A stretch of 52,772 nucleotides of DNA from Acetobacter senegalensis (GCF_001580995.1 NZ_LHZU01000123.1:1-52772); one strand, 5' to 3'; shown: positions 35,145 to 44,545, numbered from the stretch's first letter. The notes: generated from the sequence alone by a model not told the origin. Translations and numbers: made by a program.

Positions 35145-37907
35145 ATGACAGCAAGAGAAAACACTTTTGAATTCAACGAGAATGCAAATCTTGAAGAAAA
35201 TCTATCTGCATTCAAAAGCCATATCAGCCAACTGGATGCGGCGCTTGCCGCATATCTATGTGACCGCTTTTCGCTCTTTCTCGATAGAAATTACAAAATC
35301 GAGGAGATATGGGATCGATTACTCGACATCTGCGTCACACCTCCTGCAGCGGAAGCCGTTGGCGCGGTTCATGAGCAAACCGCAGCAGCAAACCCCAATA
35401 CGGCAACGATCGTGCAATCTTTGCCCACTCCGTCCCCAACCGTAACAGGTTGGCTCCTTGAAGGCGTCTCAATCGAGGGGTTCAGAGGTGTGAACAACGA
35501 AGGGCAACCGCTCGAACTCAAATTTCATCCCACCAAAGTCAGCAGCATTTCCGCAGTCAACGGTGTTGGAAAAACGTCTGTTTATGATGCGGTGCGCTAT
35601 GCGATTACTGGAAAATTACCTTGGCTCGATGACCTTCCTGCTACCGAACGGGACAAAGATTATTACCAGAACCGCTTTCATTCTGCCGGACAATCAACCA
35701 TCAAGCTTCAACTTGTAGCTGAGCCGGGCTCCGAAAAGTGCGAGATCACTGTAACTCGGAGCTCGTTGGGGCATCGCACAGTTAATGCCCCAGCACCGTG
35801 GGTCGCGACAGCTATACTCGCTGGACTCAATCGTGAGTTCGTATTTCTTGATGGTCCGACATTTCAGAAATTCATTGAGGCTGCGCCGCTGGCTCGCGGG
35901 CGTACTTTCTCTGGGCTTCTCGGCCTATCTGCATACAGCGACCTTCGCCAAGAACTGGCGAGTTTGGCAAACACTCGCGCCTTCAACAGCCATTTCGACA
36001 TCACTGCTCATAAACAAGTAAAAATCCGTGACGAACGGACAGTAAGCGAGTTATCAACGGCAATAGCTAACGACTACGAGACACTGGTTGGCACCCCCAT
36101 CGGAATATTGAATACGATGACTGCCAAAGAAAAGTGCAAGGAAGCGTTGAGTCAGATCGCGCCGATCAAACTCGTGTGTCAGGAAACGGCATTCGATAGC
36201 ATCGACATTGATGCCTGTATTGACGCCATCAAAGATGCTGAGGGAGGACCGAAGCGCGAACGGCTCGGCACCTGTATTCGCGAACGTGGAAGCCTCGCAA
36301 AGATCAATCACGACGCTCCCGACGTGGCACGTGCCGAGTTGTTGGTTACTCGCGCGGCTGAGCGTGCAGAGGCATTGGAAAGAACCGCTGGCGACTTGAT
36401 GCTCCAGCTTTATCAAGCCGGTACAAATGTTCTCGAAAGTGGACAGTGGGAGGACATGCACCTATGCCCGCTCTGTGATGGAGAGTCACCCCATAGCCTG
36501 AAAGAACACGTCGCCTTCAAGCTTTCCGAATTTGAAGCCCTCGACAAAGCGACCGCCTTTCTTGCGGTCGAATGGAACGAAGCCGGGTGGACAGAGCTAC
36601 TACAGTTAGAAGCAGTTGTTGAGACGGCCCCAGAAAAACGCCTGTTCGCACAGCTTCACGCCCGTGCCGGATCTGGCACAATTACACGGACTGAAGCAGA
36701 GACTTTAGTGCTTCACTTGGCAACGTTGCGTACGAGAGCAAAAGAGCTTGATAAACAGCTCGGCATGGAGCAAGCCCAACTCGAAAAGGAACTGCCGCCG
36801 TCATCGGTGGAAGTTACCAAGAAAGTGGAGACCGCTCGACGCCTGCAAGAGAATTGGAAAAAGCTCAATCTGTCACAGAAGGCGATAATTGATGAACAAG
36901 CGAGGGAAGATTACATTGACCGGATAAGGACTTTCTTGAAGGCATCTTCCCGTGTTTTTGCAACAGCTGAGGCTGAAATGAGCAGCGCCCGACTTGCTGC
37001 AGTTGAACCCATCTTCAAAAGCTATTTCAAGAAAATGTCGTTCTATGGCGTCGAGCCAGCCGTCTCCAAGAAAACGAACAGTGAGGAACTCCGCATTAAT
37101 CTCGCTCAGTTCCATGGGCTGGCGAACGTCTCTCCGCAGGCGCTCCTCTCCGAGAGCTTTCGGAACGCTTTCGCGATATCACTCTATCTGGCTGCTGCCT
37201 CACTCTATGGCGGTCTGCCAAAATTCATCCTGCTCGACGACGTGACGTCAAGCTTTGACGCTGGTCATCAGAATTTTCTTGTTGAACTCATCAGGACGAC
37301 GTTCGCACGGCCCAGCAACGCCGCAGGCCCACAGGTCATACTTTTGAGCCATGACACCATGCTCGAGAAACTTTTCAACAAGCACACTGGGACAGGAACA
37401 TGGTGGCATCAACGAATAGAAGGAGCGCCCCAAGTAGCCGTTCTTCCGCAAGCCGGAGCGGTCAATAAGGTCCGGGACCGTACAATATCGATGCTTCAAG
37501 CGGGACAAGTTGATTTTGCCAAGGAAGGGGTGCGGCAATACCTAGAGTACCGGTTAAGTGATCTGATCAGCAAACTCCGGATCCCGGTGCCAGTCGATAT
37601 CGCCTTTAACGACGATAAACACCTGTCACATGAATTTCTGAAAGCGATCGAAGCTGCAGTCAAGCTGCGCAAGGCAGCTAATATGCTCACGCTAGATGCT
37701 GCGCAGGAAGTTGGTCTTAACACCAATATGATAACGATTGTCTCAAATTTCCTAAGTCATTGGGGTACTGGTCAAACTGCAGCGTTCTCCGGCCCATCCT
37801 TGCTTGGCGTGATGCAAGCCATTGACGATTATTGTGATTGCTTCACCTTCGAACCTGCGCCTGGTGCACCCCGGCGATATTATAAAACGCTATCTCAGCG
37901 ACAGTGA
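35145..37907 (+). CDS. Rad50/SMC-like ATPase with zinc hook, candidate defence protein
   Basis: 920 aa. Walker A is SAVNGVGKTS (136-145, K143), a zinc-hook CPLC lies at 441-444, the ABC signature region is LLSESFRNAF (667-676), Walker B is FILLDDV (694-700) and the H-loop is LLSHD (733-737). The regions either side of the hook are helical, as in Rad50, SbcC and the LmuB protein of Lamassu systems. Unusual are about 105 extra residues before the ATPase head and about 180 after it. It presumably senses or clamps DNA and licenses the nuclease encoded upstream (inference). It is AT-rich relative to the ICE and is probably cargo. Confidence 0.8.
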   Translation: MTARENTFEFNENANLEENLSAFKSHISQLDAALAAYLCDRFSLFLDRNYKIEEIWDRLLDICVTPPAAEAVGAVHEQTAAANPNTATIVQSLPTPSPTVTGWLLEGVSIEGFRGVNNEGQPLELKFHPTKVSSISAVNGVGKTSVYDAVRYAITGKLPWLDDLPATERDKDYYQNRFHSAGQSTIKLQLVAEPGSEKCEITVTRSSLGHRTVNAPAPWVATAILAGLNREFVFLDGPTFQKFIEAAPLARGRTFSGLLGLSAYSDLRQELASLANTRAFNSHFDITAHKQVKIRDERTVSELSTAIANDYETLVGTPIGILNTMTAKEKCKEALSQIAPIKLVCQETAFDSIDIDACIDAIKDAEGGPKRERLGTCIRERGSLAKINHDAPDVARAELLVTRAAERAEALERTAGDLMLQLYQAGTNVLESGQWEDMHLCPLCDGESPHSLKEHVAFKLSEFEALDKATAFLAVEWNEAGWTELLQLEAVVETAPEKRLFAQLHARAGSGTITRTEAETLVLHLATLRTRAKELDKQLGMEQAQLEKELPPSSVEVTKKVETARRLQENWKKLNLSQKAIIDEQAREDYIDRIRTFLKASSRVFATAEAEMSSARLAAVEPIFKSYFKKMSFYGVEPAVSKKTNSEELRINLAQFHGLANVSPQALLSESFRNAFAISLYLAAASLYGGLPKFILLDDVTSSFDAGHQNFLVELIRTTFARPSNAAGPQVILLSHDTMLEKLFNKHTGTGTWWHQRIEGAPQVAVLPQAGAVNKVRDRTISMLQAGQVDFAKEGVRQYLEYRLSDLISKLRIPVPVDIAFNDDKHLSHEFLKAIEAAVKLRKAANMLTLDAAQEVGLNTNMITIVSNFLSHWGTGQTAAFSGPSLLGVMQAIDDYCDCFTFEPAPGAPRRYYKTLSQRQ

Positions 37908-38035
37908 GGCCCACGAGCGAAAGCTTACAGAAAATTGAACAGGACTTACGGTGGCAACTTTTCTTAATTCATTTCTCCAAATCAGGTGGCAAGCTGGCCA
38001 ATCCATGCCAACAATGTAGAAGCTGCTCTGTTGGG

Positions 38036-38470
38036 TTAGGTATCACGCCACTCCGCAACAGATCCGATATCCAGCCTCACCTCATCATCCAGCATTTTCC
38101 CTCTGGCGAGCCTGCGTCCCACGGCTTCGATGAAGCCGTCATACCGCTCCCGCCCCTTGCTTTGCGCCGCAGCCAAAGCCGCGTCGGGCAGCGGCGGCGT
38201 GCTGGTCAGCCAGAACCGCACGAACACAGCCAGTGACTCATTTGAGATCGTAACCCGGCGCTCCATTCGCTCCAACTGGCGCGTCATCCGGTCCAGTCGC
38301 CGGGCCAGCGCGGCTTCAAGTCGCTCTGGCCCGTCCGGCGACAGGAACGACGCCAACGCCGTCTCAACGATCAGTGCCTGAGGCACCTTCTTGCGGGCAG
38401 CGTAATCGGCTAATTTTGCGCTGAGATCGGCCGACAGCCGAATCGTGTGCTTGATCCGCATGGCAGTCAT
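38036..38470 (-). CDS. CopG-like ribbon-helix-helix protein linked to traG
   Basis: 144 aa; the ATG at 38470 overlaps the traG stop (ATGA), and a second ATG at 38461 is in frame. MRIKHTIRLSADLSAKLADYAARKKVPQALIVETALASFL is a ribbon-helix-helix domain, followed by a helical part (ERLEAALARRLDRMTRQLERMERRV) and RERYDGFIEAVGRRLARG. Proteins like this follow traG in many alphaproteobacterial ICEs and may be relaxosome or regulatory proteins. In such elements trbB normally comes next; here the HU-nuclease-SMC insert separates them. Confidence 0.82.
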   Translation of the reverse strand: MTAMRIKHTIRLSADLSAKLADYAARKKVPQALIVETALASFLSPDGPERLEAALARRLDRMTRQLERMERRVTISNESLAVFVRFWLTSTPPLPDAALAAAQSKGRERYDGFIEAVGRRLARGKMLDDEVRLDIGSVAEWRDT

Positions 38471-40449
38471 AGCCCCATCCGATCATCAGGATCGAGCGAA
38501 ACCTGACGCGCGAGACCCCGTTCACCGCGCCGCAAGGTCTGTGCCCGCTTCGCATCGTCCTCGGGTTCATCCTCCGGCGGATCAAATTCATGCACCGGCT
38601 TCCTCGGTGCCTGCACCACCTCTTCCTGTTCCGGCAGCTCCGGCTCACGGCGGATGCCGGCATTGGCGGGATCATCATCCGCATTGCCGGCAGGCGGCGG
38701 CTGGACCACATCAGCCCAGTCCCCTTGCGGCTGCGGTCCGATGGGCGGCGTTCCTTCGGGGGCCGAAGGAGGCTCGAACCGGGGTGGCGGCAGGATGCGC
38801 GCGGCGAGTTCAGCATCCTCAAAATACCGCGCCTTGCGCGCCCGGATCGGCGGGCAGCCGGAAACCAGCACCAGTTCGTCGTCAGGCGGAAGCTGCATGA
38901 TCTCGCCGGGCGTCAGCAAGGGCCGCGCCGTCTCATGCCGCGTCACCATGAGATGCCCGAGCCACGGTGACAGCCGGTGCCCCGCGTAGTTTTTCGCATC
39001 CCGGATCTCGGTCGCGGTGCCGAGCGCATCGGAAACCCGCTTGGCGGTCCGCTCGTCGTTGGTCGCGAAACTGACCCGGACATGGCAGTTGTCGAGGATC
39101 GAATTGTTCTGCCCGTAGGCTTTCTCGATCTGGTTCAGGCTCTGTCCAATCAGGAAGCTCTTGATCCCATAGCCTGCCATGAAGGCCAGCGCACTCTCGA
39201 AGAAATCCAGCCGCCCCAGCGCCGGGAATTCATCGAGCATCAATAGTAGTCGATGACGCCGCTTCGCCTCCAGTTCCTCGGTCAGCCGGCGGCCGATCTG
39301 GTTCAGCACCAGCCGCACCAGCGGCTTGGTGCGGCTGATATCCGATGGGGGTACCACCAGATACAGCGTCGCCGGATGGGTGCCGGCGACAAGGTCCCGG
39401 ATCCGCCAGTCGCAGCGCCGGGTCACATGCGCCACCACCGGATCGCGATACAGACCGAGAAACGACATGGCGGTGGACAGCACGCCCGAGCGTTCATTGT
39501 CGCTCTTGTTCAGCAGTTCCCGCGCCGAGCTGGCGACCACCTGATGGACACCTTTTTTGCCAAGATGCGGCGTGGTCATCATGGCGCGCAGGGTGGTCTC
39601 GATCGCGCGCTTCGGGTCGGACAGGAAATTGGCGACCCCGGCCAGGGTCTTGTCCTCCTCGGCGTAGAGGACATGCAGGATGGTGCCGACCAGCAGCGCG
39701 TGACTGGTCTTCTCCCAATGATTGCGCTTCTCCAGTGCGCCTTCGGGATCGACCAGCACGTCGGCGATGTTCTGCACGTCGCGGACTTCGCGCTCACCGC
39801 GCCGGACTTCCAGCAGCGGATTGTAAGCGGCACTGGCGAGATTGGTCGGATCGAACAGCAGCACACGGCCGAAGCGGGAGCGCCAGCCGGCGGTCAATGT
39901 CCAGTTCTCGCCCTTGATGTCATGGACGATCGCCGAGCCCGGCCAGGTCAGCAGGGTCGGCACCACCAGACCCACGCCCTTGCCCGAGCGGGTCGGCGCG
40001 AAGCAGAGCACATGCTCCGGTCCATCATGGCGGAGATAGGCATCGGCCGAGCGGCCCAGCACCACGCCATCGGGGGCGAGCAGCCCCGCCCGACGGATCT
40101 CACGCGGATCGGCCCAGTGCGCCGAACCGTAGGTGGTGGCGCGTTTCTTGTCCCTAGCGCGCCAGACGGACAGCATGATCGCGACGATCACGGCGACAAT
40201 CCCACCCGACCCCGCGATGTAACCGCCGGTGGTGAAGATGTCCGGAGCATAGGCGTCATAGGCGAACCACCACCAGAAGAACTCCGGAGGGTAATAGACC
40301 GGCCAGCCAAGCAGCGTGACCCACGGGGTACCAAGCTGCGGCTGGAAGCCGAGCCGCCAGGCAGTCCACTGGGTCGCGGCCCAGGTAAAGGCGAGGATCA
40401 CGGTGCTGACGGCGCACACCGATCCCCAGAGGATCTTGGTCTGGTTCAT
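38467..40449 (-). CDS. traG: TraG, VirD4-like type IV coupling protein
   Basis: 660 aa. Two N-terminal membrane regions (ILWGSVCAVSTVILAFTWAATQW and a segment ending IVAVIVAIMLSVW), then TYGSAHWADPREIRRAGLL, Walker A CFAPTRSGKGVGLVVPTLL, Walker B LLLMLDEFPALGRLDFFESAL and YGIKSFLIGQSLNQIEKAYG. The tail is acidic and proline-rich. It brings the relaxase-DNA complex to the secretion channel at the inner membrane. Confidence 0.96.
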   Translation of the reverse strand: MNQTKILWGSVCAVSTVILAFTWAATQWTAWRLGFQPQLGTPWVTLLGWPVYYPPEFFWWWFAYDAYAPDIFTTGGYIAGSGGIVAVIVAIMLSVWRARDKKRATTYGSAHWADPREIRRAGLLAPDGVVLGRSADAYLRHDGPEHVLCFAPTRSGKGVGLVVPTLLTWPGSAIVHDIKGENWTLTAGWRSRFGRVLLFDPTNLASAAYNPLLEVRRGEREVRDVQNIADVLVDPEGALEKRNHWEKTSHALLVGTILHVLYAEEDKTLAGVANFLSDPKRAIETTLRAMMTTPHLGKKGVHQVVASSARELLNKSDNERSGVLSTAMSFLGLYRDPVVAHVTRRCDWRIRDLVAGTHPATLYLVVPPSDISRTKPLVRLVLNQIGRRLTEELEAKRRHRLLLMLDEFPALGRLDFFESALAFMAGYGIKSFLIGQSLNQIEKAYGQNNSILDNCHVRVSFATNDERTAKRVSDALGTATEIRDAKNYAGHRLSPWLGHLMVTRHETARPLLTPGEIMQLPPDDELVLVSGCPPIRARKARYFEDAELAARILPPPRFEPPSAPEGTPPIGPQPQGDWADVVQPPPAGNADDDPANAGIRREPELPEQEEVVQAPRKPVHEFDPPEDEPEDDAKRAQTLRRGERGLARQVSLDPDDRMGL

Positions 40450-40492
40450 GACAGGAACCGACCAGACGGCTCGATTTCCCGATACTCAAGGC

Positions 40493-40696
40493 CTAATTGA
40501 AATGCGTCGGGTCGCTGGACGGGAGCGGATAATAAACGGACGGTTTCCGGACGACCTTCACGGCGGCAAGAATATCGAGAATCGTGCGCTTGCTGACGCC
40601 GCTTTGCTCGCCCTGTTCCAGCAACTCGACAAGCGTGCGCTCGTCTTGATGATTGGCTGGATAGCAGAACGATGCCGCCTTATTTCGTCTTGTCAT
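40493..40696 (-). CDS. small protein with a ParD-like C-terminal part
   Basis: 67 aa from the ATG at 40696, with GGAG upstream. ERTLVELLEQGEQSGVSKRT, then ILDILAAVK, resembles the C-terminal toxin-binding part of ParD antitoxins, but the N-terminal DNA-binding ribbon is missing or unrecognisable. It lies 160 bases from an intact ParDE pair on the same strand. It may be a degenerate second antitoxin. Only the C-terminal likeness supports the call. Confidence 0.4.
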   Translation of the reverse strand: MTRRNKAASFCYPANHQDERTLVELLEQGEQSGVSKRTILDILAAVKVVRKPSVYYPLPSSDPTHFN

Positions 40697-40858
40697 GCTG
40701 GGAAACTCCGATCGCCTTGTCGTCGCATGTGGAGAAGAACCCGGTACGGTAAAGATGCCTCCACCTGATAATCGCACCCACACTCTGATCGTCGTGATGG
40801 CATCGAAGTTCATCGTCATTGACGACCGCTGCACGCGATCTCACGGGAGGCCCTGACT

Positions 40859-41152
40859 TTACGAGTCAAATATCTGCGGCAGATCCCGTGCGCCATGAAG
40901 CACGCGGACGATGCGTACCTCATCGACCAGTTCACGGAAGAACAGCAGATAGCGGCCGTGAACAATGACCCTCAATCCGGGACTGATCTCATCGCGTGCC
41001 GGAAAGCTCCTCGGATGCTGCGCTGCGGTGACAGCCTTCGCTTCCAGTTCGGCAACGAAGCTCATGGCCCGCTCGGGATTGTCCTCGGCGATATAGAGCG
41101 CGATCTCCAGAAGGTCGGCACGCGCGGCCGGAGCGAAGCCGAGCCGTTTCAT
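40859..41152 (-). CDS. parE: ParE-family toxin
   Basis: 97 aa. LGFAPAARADLLEIALYIAEDNPERAMSFVAELEAKA and GLRVIVHGRYLLFFRELVDEVRIVRVLHGARDL are the RelE/ParE fold. ParE toxins inhibit DNA gyrase. The ATG overlaps the antitoxin stop by four bases. It lies inside the transfer region between the relaxase and traG and would help keep the element in the cell. Confidence 0.92.
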   Translation of the reverse strand: MKRLGFAPAARADLLEIALYIAEDNPERAMSFVAELEAKAVTAAQHPRSFPARDEISPGLRVIVHGRYLLFFRELVDEVRIVRVLHGARDLPQIFDS

Positions 41153-41421
41153 CCCTGTGCCCGGCGACGGGCGATCACGTCCCGCAATTCGGCGAAGACG
41201 GTCTCGGCCGGGATGCTCGACCCGCTCTCATCACCAAGCCGGATCGCCTCCCGCAGGGCATCGAGATCGCGACGGTCGGTATCACGTCGGCGCATCCATT
41301 CGCGCAACGCCTCGCGCACCACCTCGCTGGTCGAGGCATATTCGCCACCGTCGACGGACTGGCGCAGGATCGCGGCCATTTCGGACGGCACGGTGATGGT
41401 CATACGTTCAATCGTGGACAT
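41149..41421 (-). CDS. parD: ParD-family antitoxin
   Basis: 90 aa from the ATG at 41421, which has AAAGGAG eight bases upstream; an upstream in-frame ATG lies within the operator region. MTITVPSEMAAILRQSVDGGEYASTSEVVREALREWMRRRDTD is a CopG-type ribbon-helix-helix, and LDALREAIRLGDESGSSIPAETVFAELRDVIARR is the toxin-binding tail. It is expected to repress the operon. Confidence 0.92.
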   Translation of the reverse strand: MSTIERMTITVPSEMAAILRQSVDGGEYASTSEVVREALREWMRRRDTDRRDLDALREAIRLGDESGSSIPAETVFAELRDVIARRRAQG

Positions 41422-41443
41422 GAGACGGCTCCTTTCAGACGAG

Positions 41444-41468
41444 CATACTTCATCATACTTATGAAGCA
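41444..41468. promoter_or_regulatory. parDE operator
   Basis: CATACTT occurs twice (41444-41450 and 41454-41460), ten bases apart, and CTTCAT/ATGAAG dyads overlap these copies. The site lies about 25-45 bases before the parD start. Direct half-sites one helical turn apart are typical of ribbon-helix-helix antitoxins. Confidence 0.55.
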
Positions 41469-41510
41469 TCTACTTTGTCAGCCGAAAATCCGCAGGCGGG
41501 CCACCCGACG

Positions 41511-43265
41511 TCAAATCCCGAGCCCGCGCTTCCGCCCGAAATTCCAGTCCACCGCTCCGCCCGGCGACAGCGTGCCGGAAACCTGCCGTCCAAGCTTCTG
41601 CTCCAGCGCCGGGCGCCACGGCACAAGCTGGAAGCCCAGCCCGTCATCGACCATGGCAAACCGACCCGAAGACAGGACTACCCGCTGGCGATAAACCCCC
41701 GAGACGATCTCGCCTTCCTTCGCGGGCCGGTGTTCCAGCCCGGTCTGCGCCGCGAGCCCGGCCGCCGCCTGATCGAGATCGCGCTGGCGCAGGGTACCGA
41801 TCAGGTCGGGTGCGAACACCACGCGCTCGCCCTGCTGCCGGGCCAGCCCCTCGGAGGCCAGATGGTCGATCCGTTGCGCCATCGCCGCGCGGACCTCCGC
41901 GCCGAAGCCCGCATTGGCCAGTGCCGGCTCTTTGGCGAGTAACTGGCGATCGAGCCAGGTTGCACCGGGTGCCGTCACCTGCTCAGCCAGCGTGAAATCC
42001 GACCGGGTCGCCAGCGACAGGCGCTGCGTGCCTTTGGCATCCTCCCAAGCTCGGGTCTCGACGATCGCACCGGTACTGGCATCGCCAGTCAGGTCCAGAT
42101 CGGGGAAGCGGAGATGATGCGTCCGCCCGTCGGTGCCGGCGATGACCACGTAGCCGGAGCCCTTCAACTCGTCATCCAGTCCGCGCTCGACCAGCCGGCC
42201 GATGACGGGATCGGCCGGCGCCTCGCCGTGGATCGCGAAGCCCGCCACATCGGGTTCCATCCCGCCGCCGGACATGGCACGGTGCATGGTCCTGATGATG
42301 TCGCCCCGGATGGAGAGATCGCGCAGCGTCGCCTCCAGCCCCGGCTTGAGGGTCCAGCGCGCCACCCCGACCGGTTCGGCGAGACCGAGCCCTTCCAGCT
42401 TGGTCGCCCGGCCGACCAGCAGGCGGCGCAGTTCCGGATCTTCTGCACCCGCGCCCGGCCGCAGATCGACGATGCCGCCGCCCTCGTCGCTGATCTCCTG
42501 CATCGCCCGGTCGAGGCTGGTCCAGCGGTCGGCACCGATCTCGATCTCCAGGGCGGTGCGGATTTCGTGCTCGCTGCGCGGGCCAAGCTCCATCGTCACC
42601 CGTTCGGCGGCGCGGTCGCGCAGGCCCTGGCTGATATAGGCGCGGCTGATCACCAGATCCCTGCCGTCATCGGCCGCGCCGCGCACCAGGATATGGACGT
42701 GCGGATTGTCAGTGTTCCAGTGATCCACCCCGACCCAGTCCAGCCTTGTGCCGAGGTCGCGTTCCATGTCCTGCATCAGCTCGCGCGCAAAACCCCGCAG
42801 GTCTTCCATCCGCGCCGCATCCTCGGGCGAGACGATGAAGCGGAAATGATGACGGTCGTCTTCGCAGCGTTCCGCGAAGTCCTTGCTGTCCGCTTCGTCG
42901 GACCCAGCATCGAACAGATGGGCCTTGGCACCGTCGCGGGTGACGCCCTCGCGCCTGAGATAGGCGATGTGCCGGGCGAGCGGCGCCGAGCGAAACCGCG
43001 TACCCTGTTGGCGCACGACCCGCGCCTTGACCACGACGCGACGGGCGTTGCTGCGCAGCCGCATGGACAGCGCCGCACGTCGACCGCGTCCGAAGCGGGA
43101 ACCACCGCCGCCTCCCCTGCCCTTCGCGCCGAAGCGGGTGCCGGTATGACCGGCCTTCTTCGCGGCCCGCATGACCTCGCCGACGAAGGATTTCGGTCGC
43201 GCCCTCCAATTGCCATGCTGGATGCGTCCGGGCCGGACAGTCAGGCTGTCATCGCGCGTCGCCAT
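41511..43265 (-). CDS. relaxase/VirD2-type mobilisation nuclease with DUF3363 domain
   Basis: 584 aa from the ATG at 43265, which has GGGGAG upstream. After a basic, Gly/Arg-rich stretch (RFGAKGRGGGGGSRFGRGRR) come LARHIAYLRREGVTRDGAKAHLFDA, HHFRFIVSPEDAARMEDL and the relaxase HUH-type motif GVDHWNTDNPHVHILVRGA, which holds the metal-binding histidines. The DUF3363 region follows to the C-terminus. It nicks oriT and pilots the strand into the recipient. The tyrosine nucleophile cannot be fixed by eye, though ISRAYIS and HIAYLRREG are candidates. Confidence 0.93.
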   Translation of the reverse strand: MATRDDSLTVRPGRIQHGNWRARPKSFVGEVMRAAKKAGHTGTRFGAKGRGGGGGSRFGRGRRAALSMRLRSNARRVVVKARVVRQQGTRFRSAPLARHIAYLRREGVTRDGAKAHLFDAGSDEADSKDFAERCEDDRHHFRFIVSPEDAARMEDLRGFARELMQDMERDLGTRLDWVGVDHWNTDNPHVHILVRGAADDGRDLVISRAYISQGLRDRAAERVTMELGPRSEHEIRTALEIEIGADRWTSLDRAMQEISDEGGGIVDLRPGAGAEDPELRRLLVGRATKLEGLGLAEPVGVARWTLKPGLEATLRDLSIRGDIIRTMHRAMSGGGMEPDVAGFAIHGEAPADPVIGRLVERGLDDELKGSGYVVIAGTDGRTHHLRFPDLDLTGDASTGAIVETRAWEDAKGTQRLSLATRSDFTLAEQVTAPGATWLDRQLLAKEPALANAGFGAEVRAAMAQRIDHLASEGLARQQGERVVFAPDLIGTLRQRDLDQAAAGLAAQTGLEHRPAKEGEIVSGVYRQRVVLSSGRFAMVDDGLGFQLVPWRPALEQKLGRQVSGTLSPGGAVDWNFGRKRGLGI

Positions 43266-43511
43266 GGCCTGCTCCCCGCTTCGATGTGCGCCTGACGGCG
43301 CCCGGATCGTTGAAAACATTGTAGAAAATGGACAAAGAGCCGCAGGCGGTGCGTGATGACAGGGAAAATTCTCCAATCAAAACAACCACATGCAGCCCCG
43401 AATGGGCGCTACTTTTACCTTGCCGTCCTTCCCTCCGTTGCCTGTCTCCCCTCGGCACCCCATCCCCGAGGCACCCACAGCCCGCCAACGCCCGATGAAC
43501 CGGAACGAGGG
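43266..43511. other. gap upstream of the relaxase gene, candidate oriT region
   Basis: This is the largest untranslated gap among the DNA-processing genes. It holds an AT-rich stretch (about 43310-43390) and an imperfect dyad AGCCCCGAATGGGCGCT (43394-43410) followed by ACTTTTACCTTGCCG, which loosely recalls the IR-plus-nick layout of IncP and Ti origins. No nick consensus can be confirmed. Origins of transfer often lie beside the relaxase gene. Confidence 0.3.
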
Positions 43512-44213
43512 TCATCGACGTGCTTCCCCATGCCCTGAGGCGATGAACAGACCGGCCGACTGCGGTGCGAGCGCCGTCCAGTCTGTCGGGCGAGCGTCGT
43601 CGGCATGCACCGGATCGTGCGCGCTCTCGCCATGCCGAGGGGCATTTTCTGCGCGCAGGAATGACGCCGGAAAGAGGGAGGAATCCTGCCAGGATGATGC
43701 CGCCAAAGTGCTGATCACGATGTCATCGGCAAGCGGCAGAGCCAGCCGTGCGCTGACCGATGCAACGTAATTCCGCGTCTCGGAAGGCAGCGGTCGGCCG
43801 GTCGTCAGATGCTCATCATAGCGCGCGGGACCGGCATTATAGGCGGCAAGAAACCCGGCCTCGCCGTAGCGGTCCCGCATCCAGCGCAGATAGGTCGCAC
43901 CCGCCAGGATGTTGTCGTGCGGGTCGAACGGATCGTCGCCGAGGCCGAGCGACGTACGCAAGCTGGCCCATGTTCCGGGCATCACCTGCATGAGCCCCAT
44001 CGCACCTGCCGACGACACGGCATGCGCATCGCCTCTGCTCTCGGTATGCAGGACGGCAGCAATCCACGAGGCCGGAATCTGCGCACGTATGGCCGCCTCC
44101 GCGATCATGTCGGCGTATGGATCAGCGACCGCGATATGCCCCGGTATCGTCATGGACACGACGACCGGAAGCACGACACCGAACAGCCGGATCGCCGATT
44201 TACCGCCGGTCAT
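43512..44213 (-). CDS. lytic transglycosylase (VirB1-like)
   Basis: 233 aa. A signal peptide (RLFGVVLPVVVSMTIPGHIAVA) precedes the SLT domain: IPASWIAAVLHTESRGDAHAVSSAGAMGLMQVMPGTW with the catalytic Glu in HTESRG, then NILAGATYLRWMRDRYGEAGFLAAYNAGPARY. It opens peptidoglycan for the conjugation apparatus. It overlaps the DUF736 gene by 14 bases. The C-terminal 60 residues are not conserved-looking. Confidence 0.93.
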   Translation of the reverse strand: MTGGKSAIRLFGVVLPVVVSMTIPGHIAVADPYADMIAEAAIRAQIPASWIAAVLHTESRGDAHAVSSAGAMGLMQVMPGTWASLRTSLGLGDDPFDPHDNILAGATYLRWMRDRYGEAGFLAAYNAGPARYDEHLTTGRPLPSETRNYVASVSARLALPLADDIVISTLAASSWQDSSLFPASFLRAENAPRHGESAHDPVHADDARPTDWTALAPQSAGLFIASGHGEARR

Positions 44214-44538
44214 CGCGCTTCACCGGGCGGCTCCAGACCAGATGAAAGGCACGGCCCTGACGGTCGGACTGGAACAGATTGGCGCGGATCGGCTGCGCCA
44301 GCATGGGGTCGTCGAGAACGAGCGAGAGGTAAGTGCCCGCCTTCTCGCCGGTGCGTTTCCAGCCTGCTCCGATCTCCGGTCCGGCATCGGCGTCACCGAG
44401 ATGGACGCGATAGTCGGGCGCATGCTCGGCGTCCGACGATGTCGCCGGCACGATCGTCAGTTCGACGTCGAGGGCGAGCGTGCGCAGGCGACCGGCGAAG
44501 CCGTCAGCCGTGCGCGTAAAAGTTCCGATCTGAGCCAT
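44200..44538 (-). CDS. DUF736 family protein
   Basis: 112 aa. MAQIGTFTRTADGFAGRLRTLALDVELTIVPA and DYRVHLGDADAGPEIGAGWKRTGEKAGTYLSLVLDDP match DUF736, small single-strand-binding-like proteins found in almost every ICE of this kind. The function is not known to me. It starts seven bases after traF. Confidence 0.92.
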   Translation of the reverse strand: MAQIGTFTRTADGFAGRLRTLALDVELTIVPATSSDAEHAPDYRVHLGDADAGPEIGAGWKRTGEKAGTYLSLVLDDPMLAQPIRANLFQSDRQGRAFHLVWSRPVKRDDRR

Positions 44539-44545
44539 GTCAGCC

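Noticed and set aside
37904..38236. A 110-codon gene after the SMC ATPase
   Set aside because: It overlaps the convergent CopG-like gene for most of its length and has no recognisable features.
39253..40500. Open frame of 415 codons opposite traG, and similar ones opposite the relaxase (42114-43295) and trbL (26959-28539)
   Set aside because: These are shadows of strongly conserved transfer genes in high-GC DNA and show no family motifs.
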